A stretch of 64,000 bases of DNA. Origin: Atherix ibis. Lineage: Eukaryota; Arthropoda; Insecta; Diptera; Athericidae. Below are positions 26,580 to 37,975 of this stretch, piece after piece. Position numbers and translations under genes: made by a program. The DNA lies in contig CATQJD010000146.1 in the NCBI GenBank assembly GCA_958298945.1, positions 2,170,001 through 2,234,000 on the forward strand, read 5' to 3'. Positions within the stretch are counted from its first letter, which is position 1. Every line of letters starts with the position of its first letter. The notes below the pieces were generated by a model that worked only from the letters and a program-made list of their open reading frames with translations, had not been told where the DNA came from and searched no databases.

Positions 26580-29500
26580 GTTTAAGAGGAATATGAAGCA
26601 GTATGTTTAAGAGGATAATGAAGTACTATGTTTAAGAGGAATATGAAGTAGTATGTTTAAGAGGAATATGAAGTATTTTATTTAAGAGGAATATGAAGTA
26701 GTATATTTAAGAGGAATATGAAGTAATATGTTTAAGAGGAATATGAAGTAGTATATTTAACAGGAATATGCAGCAGTATATTTAAGAGGAATATGAAGTA
26801 TTATATTTAAGAGGAATATGAAGTAGTATGCTTAAGAGGAATATGAAATAGTATATTTAAGAGGAATATGAAGTAGTATATTTAAGAGGAATATGAAGTT
26901 GTATGTTTAAGAGGAATATGAAGTAGTATGTTTAAGAGGAATATGAAGTAGTATATTTAAGAGGAATATGAAGTAGTGTGCTTAAGAGGAATATGAAGTA
27001 GTATAATTAAGAGGAATATGAAGTAGTATGTTTAAGAGGAATATAAAGAAGTTTGTTTAAGAGGAATATGAAGTAGTATGTTTAAGAGGGATATGAAGTA
27101 GTATGTTTAAGAGGAATATGAAGTAGTATATTTAAGAGGAATATGAAGTAGAATATTTAAGAGGAATATGAAGTAGTATGTTTAAGAGGAATATGAAGTA
27201 GTATGTGTAAGGGTAATATGAAGTAGTATGTTTAAGAGGAAAATGAAGTATTATGTTTAAGAGGAATATGAAGTAGTATGTTTAAGAGGAAAATGAAGTA
27301 GTATGTTTTAGAGTAAGATGAAGTGGTATGTTTAAGAGGAATATAAAGTAGTATGTTTAAAAGGAATATGAAATAGTATATTTAAGAGCAATATGAAGTA
27401 GTATGTTTAAGAGGAATATGAAGTAGTATGTTTAAGAGGAATATGAAATAGTATATTTAAGAGGAATATGAAGTATTATGCTTAAGAGGAATATGAAGTA
27501 ATATGTTTAAGAGGAATATGAAGTAGTATGTTGAAGAGGAAAATGAAGTAGTATGTTTAAGAGGAATATGAAGTAGTACGTTTAAGAAGTATATGAAGTA
27601 GTATGTTTAAGAGGAATATGAAGTAGTATGTTGAAGAGGAATATGAAGTTCTATGTTTAATAGGAATATGAAATAGTATGTTTAAGAGGAATATGAAGTA
27701 GTATATTTAAGAGGAATATGAAGTATTATGCTTAAGAGGAATATGAAGTAGTATGTTTAAGAGGAATATGAAGTAGTATGTTTAAGGGGAATTTGAAGTT
27801 GTATGTTTAAGAGAAATATGAAATAGTATGTTTAAGAGGAATATGAAGTAGTATGTTTAAGAGGAATATGAAGTAGTATGTTGAAGAGGAATATGAAGTT
27901 CTATGTTTAAGAGGAATATGAAATAGTATGTTTAAGAGGAATATGAAATAGTATATTTAAGAGGAATATGAAGTATTATGCTTAAGAGGAATATGAAGTA
28001 GTATGTTTAAGAGGAATATGAAGTAGTATGTTGAAGAGGAAAATGAAGTAGTATGTTTAAGAGGAATATGAAGTAGTACGTTTAAGAAGAATATGAAGTA
28101 GTATGTTTTAGAATAATATGAAGTGGTACGTTTAAGAGGAATATGAAATAGTATGTTTTAGAGGAATATGAAGTAGTATATTTAAGAGGAATATGAAGTA
28201 TTATGCTTAAGAGGAATATGAAGTAGTATGTTTAAGAGGAATATGAAGTAGTATGTTGAAGAGGAATATGAAGTTCTATGTTTAAGAGGAATATGAAGTA
28301 GAATGTTTAAGAGGAATATGAAGTATTGTATTTAAGAGGAATATGAAGTAGTATATTTAAGAGGAATATGAAGTAGTATATTTAAGAGGAATATGAAATA
28401 GTATGTTTAAGATGAATATGCAGCAGTATATTTAAGAGGAATATGAAGTAGTATATTTAAGAGTAATATGAAGTAGTATGCTTAAGAGGAATATGAAATA
28501 GTATATTTAAGAGGAATATGAAGTAGTATATTTAAGAGGAATATGAAGTTGTGTGTTTAAGAGGAATATGAAGTAGTATGTTTAAGAGGAATATGAAGTA
28601 GTATGTTTAAGAGGAATATGAAGTCGTATGTTTAAGAGGAATATGAAGTAGCATGTTTAAGAGGAATATGAAGTAGTATGTTCACGAGGAATATGAAGTA
28701 GTATGTTTAAGAGGATATGAAGTAGCCTGTTTAAGAGGAATATGAAGTAGTATGTTTAAGAGGAATATCAAGTAGTATGCTTGAGAGGAATATAAAGTAG
28801 TATGCTTAAGAGGAATATGAACTAGTATTTTTAAGAGGAATATGACGTAGTATATTTAAGAGGAATATGAAGTAGTATGTTTAAGAGGAATATGAAGAAG
28901 TATGTTTAAGAAGAATATGCAGTAGTATATTTAAGAGGAATATGAAGTAGTATATTTAAGATGAATATGAAATAGTATGTTTAAGAAGAATATGAAGTAC
29001 TATGTTTAAGAAGAATATGAAGTAGTATGTTTATGAGGAATATGAAGTAGTATGTTTAATAGGAATATGAACTAGTATGTTTAAGAGGAATATGAAGTAG
29101 TAGGTTTAAGAGGAATGTGAAGTAGTATATTTAAGAGCAATATGAAGTGGTATATTCAAGAGGAATATGAAGTAGTATGTTTAAGAGGAATATGAAGTAG
29201 TATATTTAAGAGGAATATGAAGTAGTATGTTTAAGAGGAATATGAAGTAGTATGTATAAGAGTAATATGAAGTAGTATGTTTAAGAGGAATATAAAGTAG
29301 TGTGTTTAAGAGGAATATGAAGTAGTATATTTAAGAGGAATATGAAGTAGTATGTTTAAGAGGAATATGAAGTAGTATGTGTAAGGGTAATATGAAGTAG
29401 TATGTTTAAGAGGAAAATGAAGTATTATGTTTAAGAGGAATATGAAGTAGTATGTTTAAGAGGAAAATGAAGTAGTATGTTTTAGAGTAAGATGAAGTGG

Positions 29501-32500
29501 TATGTTTAAGAGGAATATAAAGTAGTATGTTTAAAAGGAATATGAAATAGTATATTTAAGAGCAATATGAAGTAGTATGTTTAAGAGGAATATGAAGTAG
29601 TATGCTTAAGAGGAATATGAAGTAGTATGTTTAAGAGGAATATGAAGTAGTATGTTTAAGAGGAATATGAAGTAATATGTTTAAGAGGAATATGAAGTAG
29701 TATGTTTAAGAGGAATATGAAGTAGTATGCTTAAGAGGAATATGAAGTAGTATGTTTAAGGGGAATTTGAAGTAGTATGTTTAAGAGGAATATGAAGTAG
29801 TATGTTTAAGAGGAATATGAAGTAGTATGTTTAAGAGGAATATGAAGTAGTATGTTGAAGAGGAATATGAAGTTCTATGTTTAATAGGAATATGAAATAG
29901 TATGTTTAAGAGGAATATGAAGTAGTATATTTAAGAGGAATATGAAGTATTATGCTTAAGAGGAATATGAAGTAGTATGTTTAAGAGGAATATGAAGTAG
30001 TATGTTTAAGGGGAATTTGAAGTTGTATGTTTAAGAGAAATATGAAATAGTATGTTTAAGAGGAATATGAAGTAGTATGTTTAAGAGGAATATGAAGTAG
30101 TATGTTGAAGAGGAATATGAAGTTCTATGTTTAAGAGGAATATGAAATAGTATGTTTAAGAGGAATATGAAATAGTATATTTAAGAGGAATATGAAGTAT
30201 TATGCTTAAGAGGAATATGAAGTAGTATGTTTAAGAGGAATATGAAGTAGTATGTTGAAGAGGAAAATGAAGTAGTATGTTTAAGAGGAATATGAAGTAG
30301 TACGTTTAAGAAGAATATGAAGTAGTATGTTTTAGAATAATATGAAGTGGTACGTTTAAGAGGAATATGAAATAGTATGTTTTAGAGGAATATGAAGTAG
30401 TATATTTAAGAGGAATATGAAGTATTATGCTTAAGAGGAATATGAAGTAGTATGTTTAAGAGGAATATGAAGTAGTATGTTGAAGAGGAATATGAAGTTC
30501 TATGTTTAAGAGGAATATGAAGTAGAATGTTTAAGAGGAATATGAAGTATTGTATTTAAGAGGAATATGAAGTAGTATATTTAAGAGGAATATGAAGTAG
30601 TATATTTAAGAGGAATATGAAATAGTATGTTTAAGATGAATATGCAGCAGTATATTTAAGAGGAATATGAAGTAGTATATTTAAGAGTAATATGAAGTAG
30701 TATGCTTAAGAGGAATATGAAATAGTATATTTAAGAGGAATATGAAGTAGTATATTTAAGAGGAATATGAAGTTGTGTGTTTAAGAGGAATATGAAGTAG
30801 TATGTTTAAGAGGAATATGAAGTAGTATGTTTAAGAGGAATATGAAGTCGTATGTTTAAGAGGAATATGAAGTAGCATGTTTAAGAGGAATATGAAGTAG
30901 TATGTTCACGAGGAATATGAAGTAGTATGTTTAAGAGGATATGAAGTAGCCTGTTTAAGAGGAATATGAAGTAGTATGTTTAAGAGGAATATCAAGTAGT
31001 ATGCTTGAGAGGAATATAAAGTAGTATGCTTAAGAGGAATATGAACTAGTATTTTTAAGAGGAATATGACGTAGTATATTTAAGAGGAATATGAAGTAGT
31101 ATGTTTAAGAGGAATATGAAGTAGTATGTTTAAGAAGAATATGCAGTAGTATATTTAAGAGGAATATGAAGTAGTATATTTAAGATGAATATGAAATAGT
31201 ATGTTTAAGAAGAATATGAAGTACTATGTTTAAGAAGAATATGAAGTAGTATGTTTATGAGGAATATGAAGTAGTATGTTTAATAGGAATATGAACTAGT
31301 ATGTTTAAGAGGAATATGAAGTAGTAGGTTTAAGAGGAATGTGAAGTAGTATATTTAAGAGCAATATGAAGTGGTATATTCAAGAGGAATATGAAGTAGT
31401 ATGTTTAAGAGGAATATGAAGTAGTATATTTAAGAGGAATATGAAGTAGTATGTTTAAGAGGAATATGAAGTAGTATGTATAAGAGTAATATGAAGTAGT
31501 ATGTTTAAGAGGAATATAAAGTAGTGTGTTTAAGAGGAATATGAAGTAGTATATTTAAGAGGAATATGAAGTAGTATGTTTAAAAAAAATATGAAGTAGT
31601 ATATTTAAGAGGAATATGAAGTAGTGTGCTTAAGAGAAATATGAAGTAGTATGTTTAAGAGGAATATGAAGTAGTATGTTTAAGATGAATGTGAAGTAGT
31701 ATGTATAAGAGGAATATGAAGTAGTATATTTAAGAGGAATATGAAGTAGTATATTTAAGAGGAATATGAAGTAGTATGTTTAAGAAGAATATATAGTACT
31801 ATGTTTAAGAGGAAAATGAAGTAGTATGTTTAAGAGGAATATGAAGTAGTATGTTTAAGAGGAATATGAAGTAGTATGTTTTGGAGTAATATGAAGTGGT
31901 ACGTTTAAGAGGAATATGGAGTAGTATGTTTAAAAGGAAAATGAAGTATTATGTTTAAGAGGAATATGAAGTAGTATGTTTAAGAAGAATATGAAGTAGT
32001 ATATTTAAGATGAATATGAAATAGTATGTTTAAGAAGAATATGAAGTACTATGTTTAAGAAGAATATGAAGTAGTATGTTTAAGAGGAATATGAAGTAGT
32101 ATATTTAAGAGGAATATGAAGTAGAATATTTAAGAGGAATATGAAGTAGTATGTTTAAGAGGAATATGAAGTAGTATGTGTAAGGGTAATATGAAGTAGT
32201 ATGTTTAAGAGGAAAATGAAGTATTATGTTTAAGAGGAATATGAAGTAGTATGTTTAAGAGGAAAATGAAGTAGTATGTTTTAGAGTAAGATGAAGTGGT
32301 ATGTTTAAGAGGAATATAAAGTCGTATGTTTAAAAGGAATATGAAATAGTATATTTAAGAGCAATATGAAGTAGTATGTTTAAGAGGAATATGAAGTAGT
32401 ATGTTTAAGAGGAATATGAAGTACTATGTTTAAGAGGAATATGAAGTAGTATGTTTCAGAGGAATATGAAGCAGTATGTTTAAGAGGATAATGAAGTACT

Positions 32501-33300
32501 ATGTTTAAGAGGAATATGAAGTAGTATGTTTAAGAGGAATATGAAGTATTTTATTTAAGAGGAATATGAAGTAGTATATTTAAGAGGAATATGAAGTAAT
32601 ATGTTTAAGAGGAATATGAAGTAGTATATTTAACAGGAATATGCAGCAGTATATTTAAGAGGAATATGAAGTATTATATTTAAGAGGAATATGAAGTAGT
32701 ATGCTTAAGAGGAATATGAAATAGTATATTTAAGAGGAATATGTAGTAGTATATTTAAGAGGAATATGAAGTTGTATGTTTAAGAGGAATATGAAGTAGT
32801 ATGTTTAAGAGGAATATGAAGTAGTATATTTAAGAGGAATATGAAGTAGTATGCTTAAGAGGAATATGAAGTAGTATAATTAAGAGGAATATGAAGTAGT
32901 ATGTTTAAGAGGAATATGAAGAAGTTTGTTTAAGAGGAATATGAAGTAGTATGTTTAAGAGGGATATGAAGTAGTATGTTTAAGAGGAATATGAAGTAGT
33001 ATATTTAAGAGGAATATGAAGTAGAATATTTAAGAGGAATATGAAGTAGTATGTTTAAGAGGAATATGAAGTAGTATGTGTAAGGGTAATATGAAGTAGT
33101 ATGTTTAAGAGGAAAATGAAGTATTATGTTTAAGAGGAATATGAAGTAGTATGTTTAAGAGGAAAATGAAGTAGTATGTTTTAGAGTAAGATGAAGTGGT
33201 ATGTTTAAGAGGAATATAAAGTAGTATGTTTAAAAGGAATATGAAATAGTATATTTAAGAGCAATATGAAGTAGTATGTTTAAGAGGAATATGAAGTAGT
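26580..33300 (+). repeat. Duplicated segment, offset 5873 bp
   Basis: Roughly 840 bp at 26580-27420 matches 32455-33290 with a constant offset of 5873 bp. Shared marks are GAAGCAGTATGTTTAAGAGG followed by a GATAATGAAGTACT monomer (26595 and 32468), the GAAGTATTTTATTTAAG monomer, GAAGTTTGTTTAAG (about 27048 and 32921) and GTAAGGGTAATATGAAG (27207 and 33080). The same GTAAGGG mark is also at 29381 and 32180, so the segment has partial copies there. The copies are separated by a different, larger duplication unit, so at least two rounds of amplification overlap in this region. Confidence 0.8.
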
Positions 33301-35630
33301 ATGCTTAAGAGGAATATGAAGTAGTATGTTTAAGAGGAATATGAAGTAGTATGTTTAAGAGGAATATGAAGTAATATGTTTAAGAGGAATATGAAGTAGT
33401 ATGTTTAAGAGGAATATGAAGTAGTATGCTTAAGAGGAATATGAAGTAGTATGTTTAAGGGGAATTTGAAGTAGTATGTTTAAGAGGAATATGAAGTAGT
33501 ATGTTTAAGAGGAATATGAAGTAGTATGTTTAAGAGGAATATGAAGTAGTATGTTGAAGAGGAATATGAAGTTCTATGTTTAATAGGAATATGAAATAGT
33601 ATGTTTAAGAGGAATATGAAGTAGTATATTTAAGAAGAATATGAAGTATTATGCTTAAGAGGAATATGAAGTAGTATGTTTAAGAGGAATATGAAGTAGT
33701 ATGTTTAAGGGGAATTTGAAGTTGTATGTTTAAGAGAAATATGAAATAGTATGTTTAAGAGGAATATGAAGTAGTATGTTTAAGAGGAATATGAAGTAGT
33801 ATGTTGAAGAGGAATATGAAGTTCTATGTTTAAGAGGAATATGAAATAGTATGTTTAAGAGGAATATGAAATAGTATATTTAAGAGGAATATGAAGTATT
33901 ATGCTTAAGAGGAATATGAAGTAGTATGTTTAAGAGGAATATGAAGTAGTATGTTGAAGAGGAAAATGAAGTAGTATGTTTAAGAGGAATATGAAGTAGT
34001 ACGTTTAAGAAGAATATGAAGTAGTATGTTTTAGAATAATATGAAGTGGTACGTTTAAGAGGAATATGAAATAGTATGTTTTAGAGGAATATGAAGTAGT
34101 ATATTTAAGAGGAATATGAAGTATTATGCTTAAGAGGAATATGAAGTAGTATGTTTAAGAGGAATATGAAGTAGTATGTTGAAGAGGAATATGAAGTTCT
34201 ATGTTTAAGAGGAATATGAAGTAGAATGTTTAAGAGGAATATGAAGTATTGTATTTAAGAGGAATATGAAGTAGTATATTTAAGAGGAATATGAAGTAGT
34301 ATATTTAAGAGGAATATGAAATAGTATGTTTAAGATGAATATGCAGCAGTATATTTAAGAGGAATATGAAGTAGTATATTTAAGAGTAATATGAAGTAGT
34401 ATGCTTAAGAGGAATATGAAATAGTATATTTAAGAGGAATATGAAGTAGTATATTTAAGAGGAATATGAAGTTGTGTGTTTAAGAGGAATATGAAGTAGT
34501 ATGTTTAAGAGGAATATGAAGTAGTATGTTTAAAAGGAATATGAAGTCGTATGTTTAAGAGGAATATGAAGTAGCATGTTTAAGAGGAATATGAAGTAGT
34601 ATGTTCACGAGGAATATGAAGGAGTATGTTTAAGAGGATATGAAGTAGCCTGTTTAAGAGGAATATGAAGTAGTATGTTTAAGAGGAATATGAAGTAGTA
34701 TGCTTGAGAGGAATATAAAGTAGTATGCTTAAGAGGAATATGAACTAGTATTTTTAAGAGGAATATGACGTAGTATATTTAAGAGGAATATGAAGTAGTA
34801 TGTTTAAGAGGAATATGAAGTAGTGTGTTTAAGAAGAATATGCAGTAGTATATTTAAGAGGAATATGAAGTAGTATATTTAAGATGAATATGAAATAGTA
34901 TGTTTAAGAAGAATATGAAGTACTATGTTTAAGAAGAATATGAAGTAGTATGTTTATGAGGAATATGAAGTAGTATGTTTAATAGGAATATGAACTAGTA
35001 TGTTTAAGAGGAATATGAAGTAGTAGGTTTAAGAGGAATGTGAAGTAGTATATTTAAGAGCAATATGAAGTGGTATATTCAAGAGGAATATGAAGTAGTA
35101 TGTTTAAGAGGAATATGAAGTAGTATATTTAAGAGGAATATGAAGTAGTATGTTTAAGAGGAATATGAAGTAGTATGTATAAGAGTAATATGAAGTAGTA
35201 TGTTTAAGAGGAATATAAAGTAGTGTGTTTAAGAGGAATATGAAGTAGTATATTTAAGAGGAATATGAAGTAGTATGTTTAAAAAAAATATGAAGTAGTA
35301 TATTTAAGAGGAATATGAAGTAGTGTGCTTAAGAGAAATATGAAGTAGTATGTTTAAGAGGAATATGAAGTAGTATGTTTAAGAGGAATGTGAAGTAGTA
35401 TGTATAAGAGGAATATGAAGTAGTATATTTAAGAGGAATATGAAGTAGTATATTTAAGAGGAATATGAAGTAGTATGTTTAAGAAGAATATATAGTAGTA
35501 TGTTTAAGAGGAAAATGAAGTAGTATGTTTAAGAGGAATATGAAGTAGTATGTTTAAGAGGAATATGAAGTAGTATGTTTTAGAGTAATATGAAGTGGTA
35601 CGTTTAAGAGGAATATGGAGTAGTATGTTT
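27600..35630 (+). repeat. Three near-identical copies of a unit of about 1.76 kb or longer
   Basis: Three copies lie at about 27600-29360, 29824-31584 and 33523-35283. Offsets are constant at 2224 and 3699 bp. Marks shared in order are GTTCTATGTTTAATAGG (CTATG at 27651, 29875 and 33574), GTTCACGAGG (TTCACG at 28681, 30905 and 34604) and the 24-bp monomer with GTAGCCTGTTTAAG that follows. Copies two and three are longer: they match from about 29345 to 31930 and from 33044 to 35630, including a run of A near 31583 and 35281. By eye the copies differ at only a few positions per kilobase, so these are probably the youngest duplications in the window. Confidence 0.85.
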
Positions 35631-36801
35631 AAAAGGAATATGAAGTCGTATATTTAAGAGCAATATGAAGGATTATGTTTAAGAGGAATATGAAGTAGTA
35701 TGTTTAAGAGGAATATGAAGTAGTATGTTTAAAAGGAATATAAGGTAGTATGTTTAAGAGGAATATGAAGTAATATGTTTAAGAGGAGTATGAAGTAGTA
35801 TGTTTAAGAGGAATATGGAGTAGTGTGTTTAAGAGGAATATGAAGTAGTATGTTTAAGAGGAATATGAAGTAGTATGCTTAAGAGGAATATGAAGTAGTA
35901 TATTTAAGAGGAATATGAAGTAGTATATTTAAGAGGATTATGAAGTAGTATATTTAAGAGGAATATGAAGTAGTATGTTTAAGAGGAATATGAAGTAGTA
36001 TGTTTAAGAGGAATATGAAGTAGTATGTTTAAGAGGAATATGAAGTAGTACGTTTAAGAGGAATATGAAGTAGTAGTTTTAAGAGGAATATGAAGAAGTA
36101 TGTTTAAGAGGAATATGAAGTAGTATGTTTAAGAGGAATATGAAGTAGTATATTTAAGAGGTATATGAGGTATTATATTTAAGTGGAATATGAAGCAGTA
36201 TGTTAAAGAGGAATATGAAGTAGTATGTTTAAGAGAAACATGAAGTGGTATGTTTCAGAGGAATATGAAGTAGTAGTTTTAAGAGGAATATGAAGAAGTA
36301 TGTTTAAGAGGAATATGAAGTAGTATGTTTAAGAGGAATATGAAGTAGTATGTTTAAGAGGAATATGAAGTAGTATGTTTAAGAGGAATAAGTAGTAGTA
36401 TATTTAAGTGGAATATGAAGTAGTATATTTAAGAGGAATATGAAATAGTATGTTTAAGAGGAATATGAAGTAGTATATTTAAGAGGAATATGAAGTAGTA
36501 TGTCTAAGAGGAATATGAAGTGGTATGTTTAAGAGGAATATGAAGTAATATGTTTGAGAGGAATATGAAATAGTATGTTAAAGAGGAATATGAAGTAGTA
36601 TATTTAAGAGGAATATGAAGTAGTATGTTTAAGAGGAATATGAAGTAGTATATTTAAGAGGAATATGAAGTAGTATGTTTAGGAGGAATATGAAGTAGTA
36701 TGTTTAAGAGGAATATAAAGTAGTATGTTTAAGAGAACTATGAAGTAGTATGTTTAAGAGGAATATAAAGTAGTATGTTTAAGAGGAATATGAAGTAGTA
36801 C

Positions 36802-36821
36802 GAGGGTCGTTCAATAAGTCC
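36802..36821 (+). repeat. Left terminal inverted repeat of the mariner element
   Basis: GAGGGTCGTTCAATAAGTCC is the exact reverse complement of the right end at 37924-37943. Complementarity continues imperfectly for about ten more bases inward, giving an inverted repeat of about 28-30 bp, the usual mariner length. The GGT and ATAAGTCC blocks are of the kind seen in mariner ends. The end lies beside TAC, where the last complete satellite monomer stops. Confidence 0.95.
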
Positions 36822-36864
36822 ATAGAAAAAGATGGAAAAAAACTGTTTTTTAAAAAAAAAAATT
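36822..36864. other. A/T-rich 3' untranslated part of the mariner element
   Basis: Between the left inverted repeat and the transposase stop lies a short stretch with runs of A and T (a run of A at about 36853-36861, flanked by T runs). On the coding strand it follows the stop codon. It is typical of a compact mariner 3' end. I see no separate terminator or polyadenylation signal that can be claimed with confidence. Confidence 0.6.
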
Positions 36865-37799
36865 TTATTTTTCAACATAATCTCCTTTTAACTCTATACG
36901 CTTTCCCAACCGTTTTTCCAAAATTTTTATCCCGTCCAAAAAATAGGATTTCCGAAGCTCTGCAAAATACTTATCCGTTTGAGCAATGACGGCCTCGTTG
37001 GAAGTGGACCGTCGTCCGCCAAGCCATTTCTTTAGATTGGAGAAAAGATAATAGTCACTCGGGGCCAAATCTGGTGAATAATGGGATGCTGCAACAATTC
37101 CATTCTCAATTCCACAATTTTGGCCATGGAAACAGCGCAGGTGTGCACACGCGCATTGTCCTGATGCAAGAGGATTTTTTTCTTCTTCAGATGGGGGCGT
37201 TTCTCTTTGATTTCCTCGCTCAACTGTTGCAATAACGGCGCGTAATACGCTCCTGTTATTGTTTTTCCTTTTTCTAAGTAATCGATAAAAATGATGCCTG
37301 CGAATCCCAAAAGACCAAGGCCATCACCTTGCCGGCCGATGGCACAGTTTTTGCCTTCTTCGGAGCCCGTGGAAGAGTGCCAACATAGCTTCAGAGTCCA
37401 CTACACGATTGCGCTTATTCTCCTCTGAGAGCAAACGCGGCCCCATCTTGCCGAAATTTTTTTCACAGACAATTTTTCATGCAAAATTGAAGCGACTGTA
37501 CCTTGTGATATGTCCGTGGCCTCAACTATTTTGCGCACTTTAATTCGCCGATTGTTCAAAATCAGATCGTGGATTTTGTCGATGATTTCAGGAGTATACA
37601 CCTTTACTGGACGTCCTGAACGATGTTCAACTTTTGTGGATGAACGGCCACGTTAAAATTCATTCACTCAATTAAAAACCGTCGCAAATAAACGTGCAGA
37701 TGTGCCATGAACTGCATCCAACTCGGCTTTGATTTCTTTCGGGCTTAAGCCTTTCAAATGGAGATGTTTGATGATAGCCCTAAGCTCGCTTTTTTCCAT
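36865..37799 (-). pseudogene. Mariner transposase pseudogene, internal deletion and frameshifts
   Basis: This is the remnant of a cut-and-paste mariner transposase. The ATG is at 37799, with MEKSELRAIIKHLHLKGLSP giving the first helix-turn-helix. The same frame has a TGA at 37668-37670 where mariners have Trp, and a TAA four codons later. It then continues through a GRPVK linker and a second helix-turn-helix (about 37640-37440). The frame then shifts near 37445, again near 37372, near 37305 and near 37090. The C-terminal part keeps GKTITGAYYAPLL, HQDNARVHT (second catalytic Asp) and SPDLAPSDYYLF (third catalytic Asp), about 34 residues apart as in the mariner D,D34D triad. The DETW-type segment with the first catalytic Asp is absent: the sequence jumps from an ALFH-like end to KAKTVPSAGK near 37370. 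I count about 312 codons against roughly 345 for the family, so about 100 bp is missing. The stop is TAA at 36865. The protein cannot be active. Confidence 0.95.
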
Positions 37800-37923
37800 T
37801 GTTATGCACAAATAAATGTCGTTAACTTTAATCGCCGATAGAAATTGACCTACGCTATGGATCGACCTGAAATTTTGACAGCTTTCCTGTCGATAATAAT
37901 ACTTACAAAAAATTTTTTTCGAA
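37800..37923 (-). other. 5' untranslated part of the mariner element
   Basis: About 124 bp separates the right inverted repeat from the transposase ATG. It reads leftward on the minus strand and holds no other conserved reading frame. An open frame can be drawn upstream of the ATG in this interval, but it has no mariner similarity and runs into the inverted repeat, so the internal ATG at 37799 is the better start. Confidence 0.6.
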
Positions 37924-37943
37924 GGACTTATTGAACGACCCTC
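37924..37943 (-). repeat. Right terminal inverted repeat of the mariner element
   Basis: GGACTTATTGAACGACCCTC is an exact reverse complement of the left end over 20 bp. Because the transposase remnant reads leftward, this is the 5' end of the element relative to its gene. Outside it, TTTCTTCCTATTTCTC is a degenerate satellite monomer in the inverted orientation rather than TA plus forward satellite. Confidence 0.95.
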
Positions 37944-37975
37944 TTTCTTCCTATTTCTCTTCAATATACTACTTC
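37944..37975 (-). repeat. Degenerate satellite at the transposon junction
   Basis: The first monomer outside the right transposon end reads, on the minus strand, GTAGTATATTGAAGAG, then AAATAGGAAGAAA directly into GAGGG of the inverted repeat. On the left side the monomer ends GAAGTAGTAC and then GAGGG. The satellite therefore reaches both transposon ends in the same orientation relative to the transposon, and in monomer registers that differ by only about three bases. Confidence 0.8.

Larger units (their letters stand above)
1..36800 (+). repeat. 25-bp satellite array, left arm (forward orientation)
   Basis: About 1,470 head-to-tail copies of a 25-bp monomer. On the + strand it reads GGAATATGAAGTAG then TATGTTTAAGA. 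Most copies differ from this by zero to three bases. The commonest variable site is the G/A in TATG/TATATTTAAGA; other recurring variants are GCAGCAG for GAAGTAG, GTACTATG, GTTGTATG, AATTTGAAG and GGGGAAT. The consensus has seven G and no C on this strand, so strand asymmetry is extreme and it holds no CpG. Twenty-five is not a multiple of three and the monomer carries TGA, TAG and TAA, so all forward frames close within three monomers; no coding capacity is seen. Occasional 24- or 26-bp monomers (for example near 3241, 7975, 10765, 12001, 15829 and 21797) shift the register. This is satellite DNA by structure; a centromeric or pericentromeric role is only an inference. Confidence 0.99.
36802..37943 (-). 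mobile_element. Degenerate mariner-like DNA transposon (IS630/Tc1/mariner superfamily)
   Basis: A 1,142-bp element lies between two satellite arrays. It is bounded by perfect 20-bp terminal inverted repeats and contains remnants of a mariner transposase on the minus strand. Full-length mariners are about 1.3 kb, so this copy is somewhat short, matching an internal deletion seen in the coding remnant. The left end is preceded by TA, the mariner target dinucleotide, and one C. The right end is followed by TTTCTTCC and lacks both the matching G and the duplicated TA, so no intact target-site duplication is present. The element contains many CpG dinucleotides, unlike the satellite around it. Since the transposase is broken, this copy could move only if supplied in trans. 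The mariner assignment is firm; the subfamily is not determined. Confidence 0.96.

Noticed and set aside
1..36800. GGAAT at the start of each monomer, as in the GGAAT pentamer of human satellites II and III
   Set aside because: It is a five-base coincidence within a 25-bp unit; the pentamer is not itself tandemly repeated here.
37401..37601. Short open frames within the transposon taken as separate small genes
   Set aside because: The frames 36865-37068, 37032-37310, 37401-37601 and 37668-37964 are consecutive pieces of one broken mariner transposase and are annotated as a single pseudogene.
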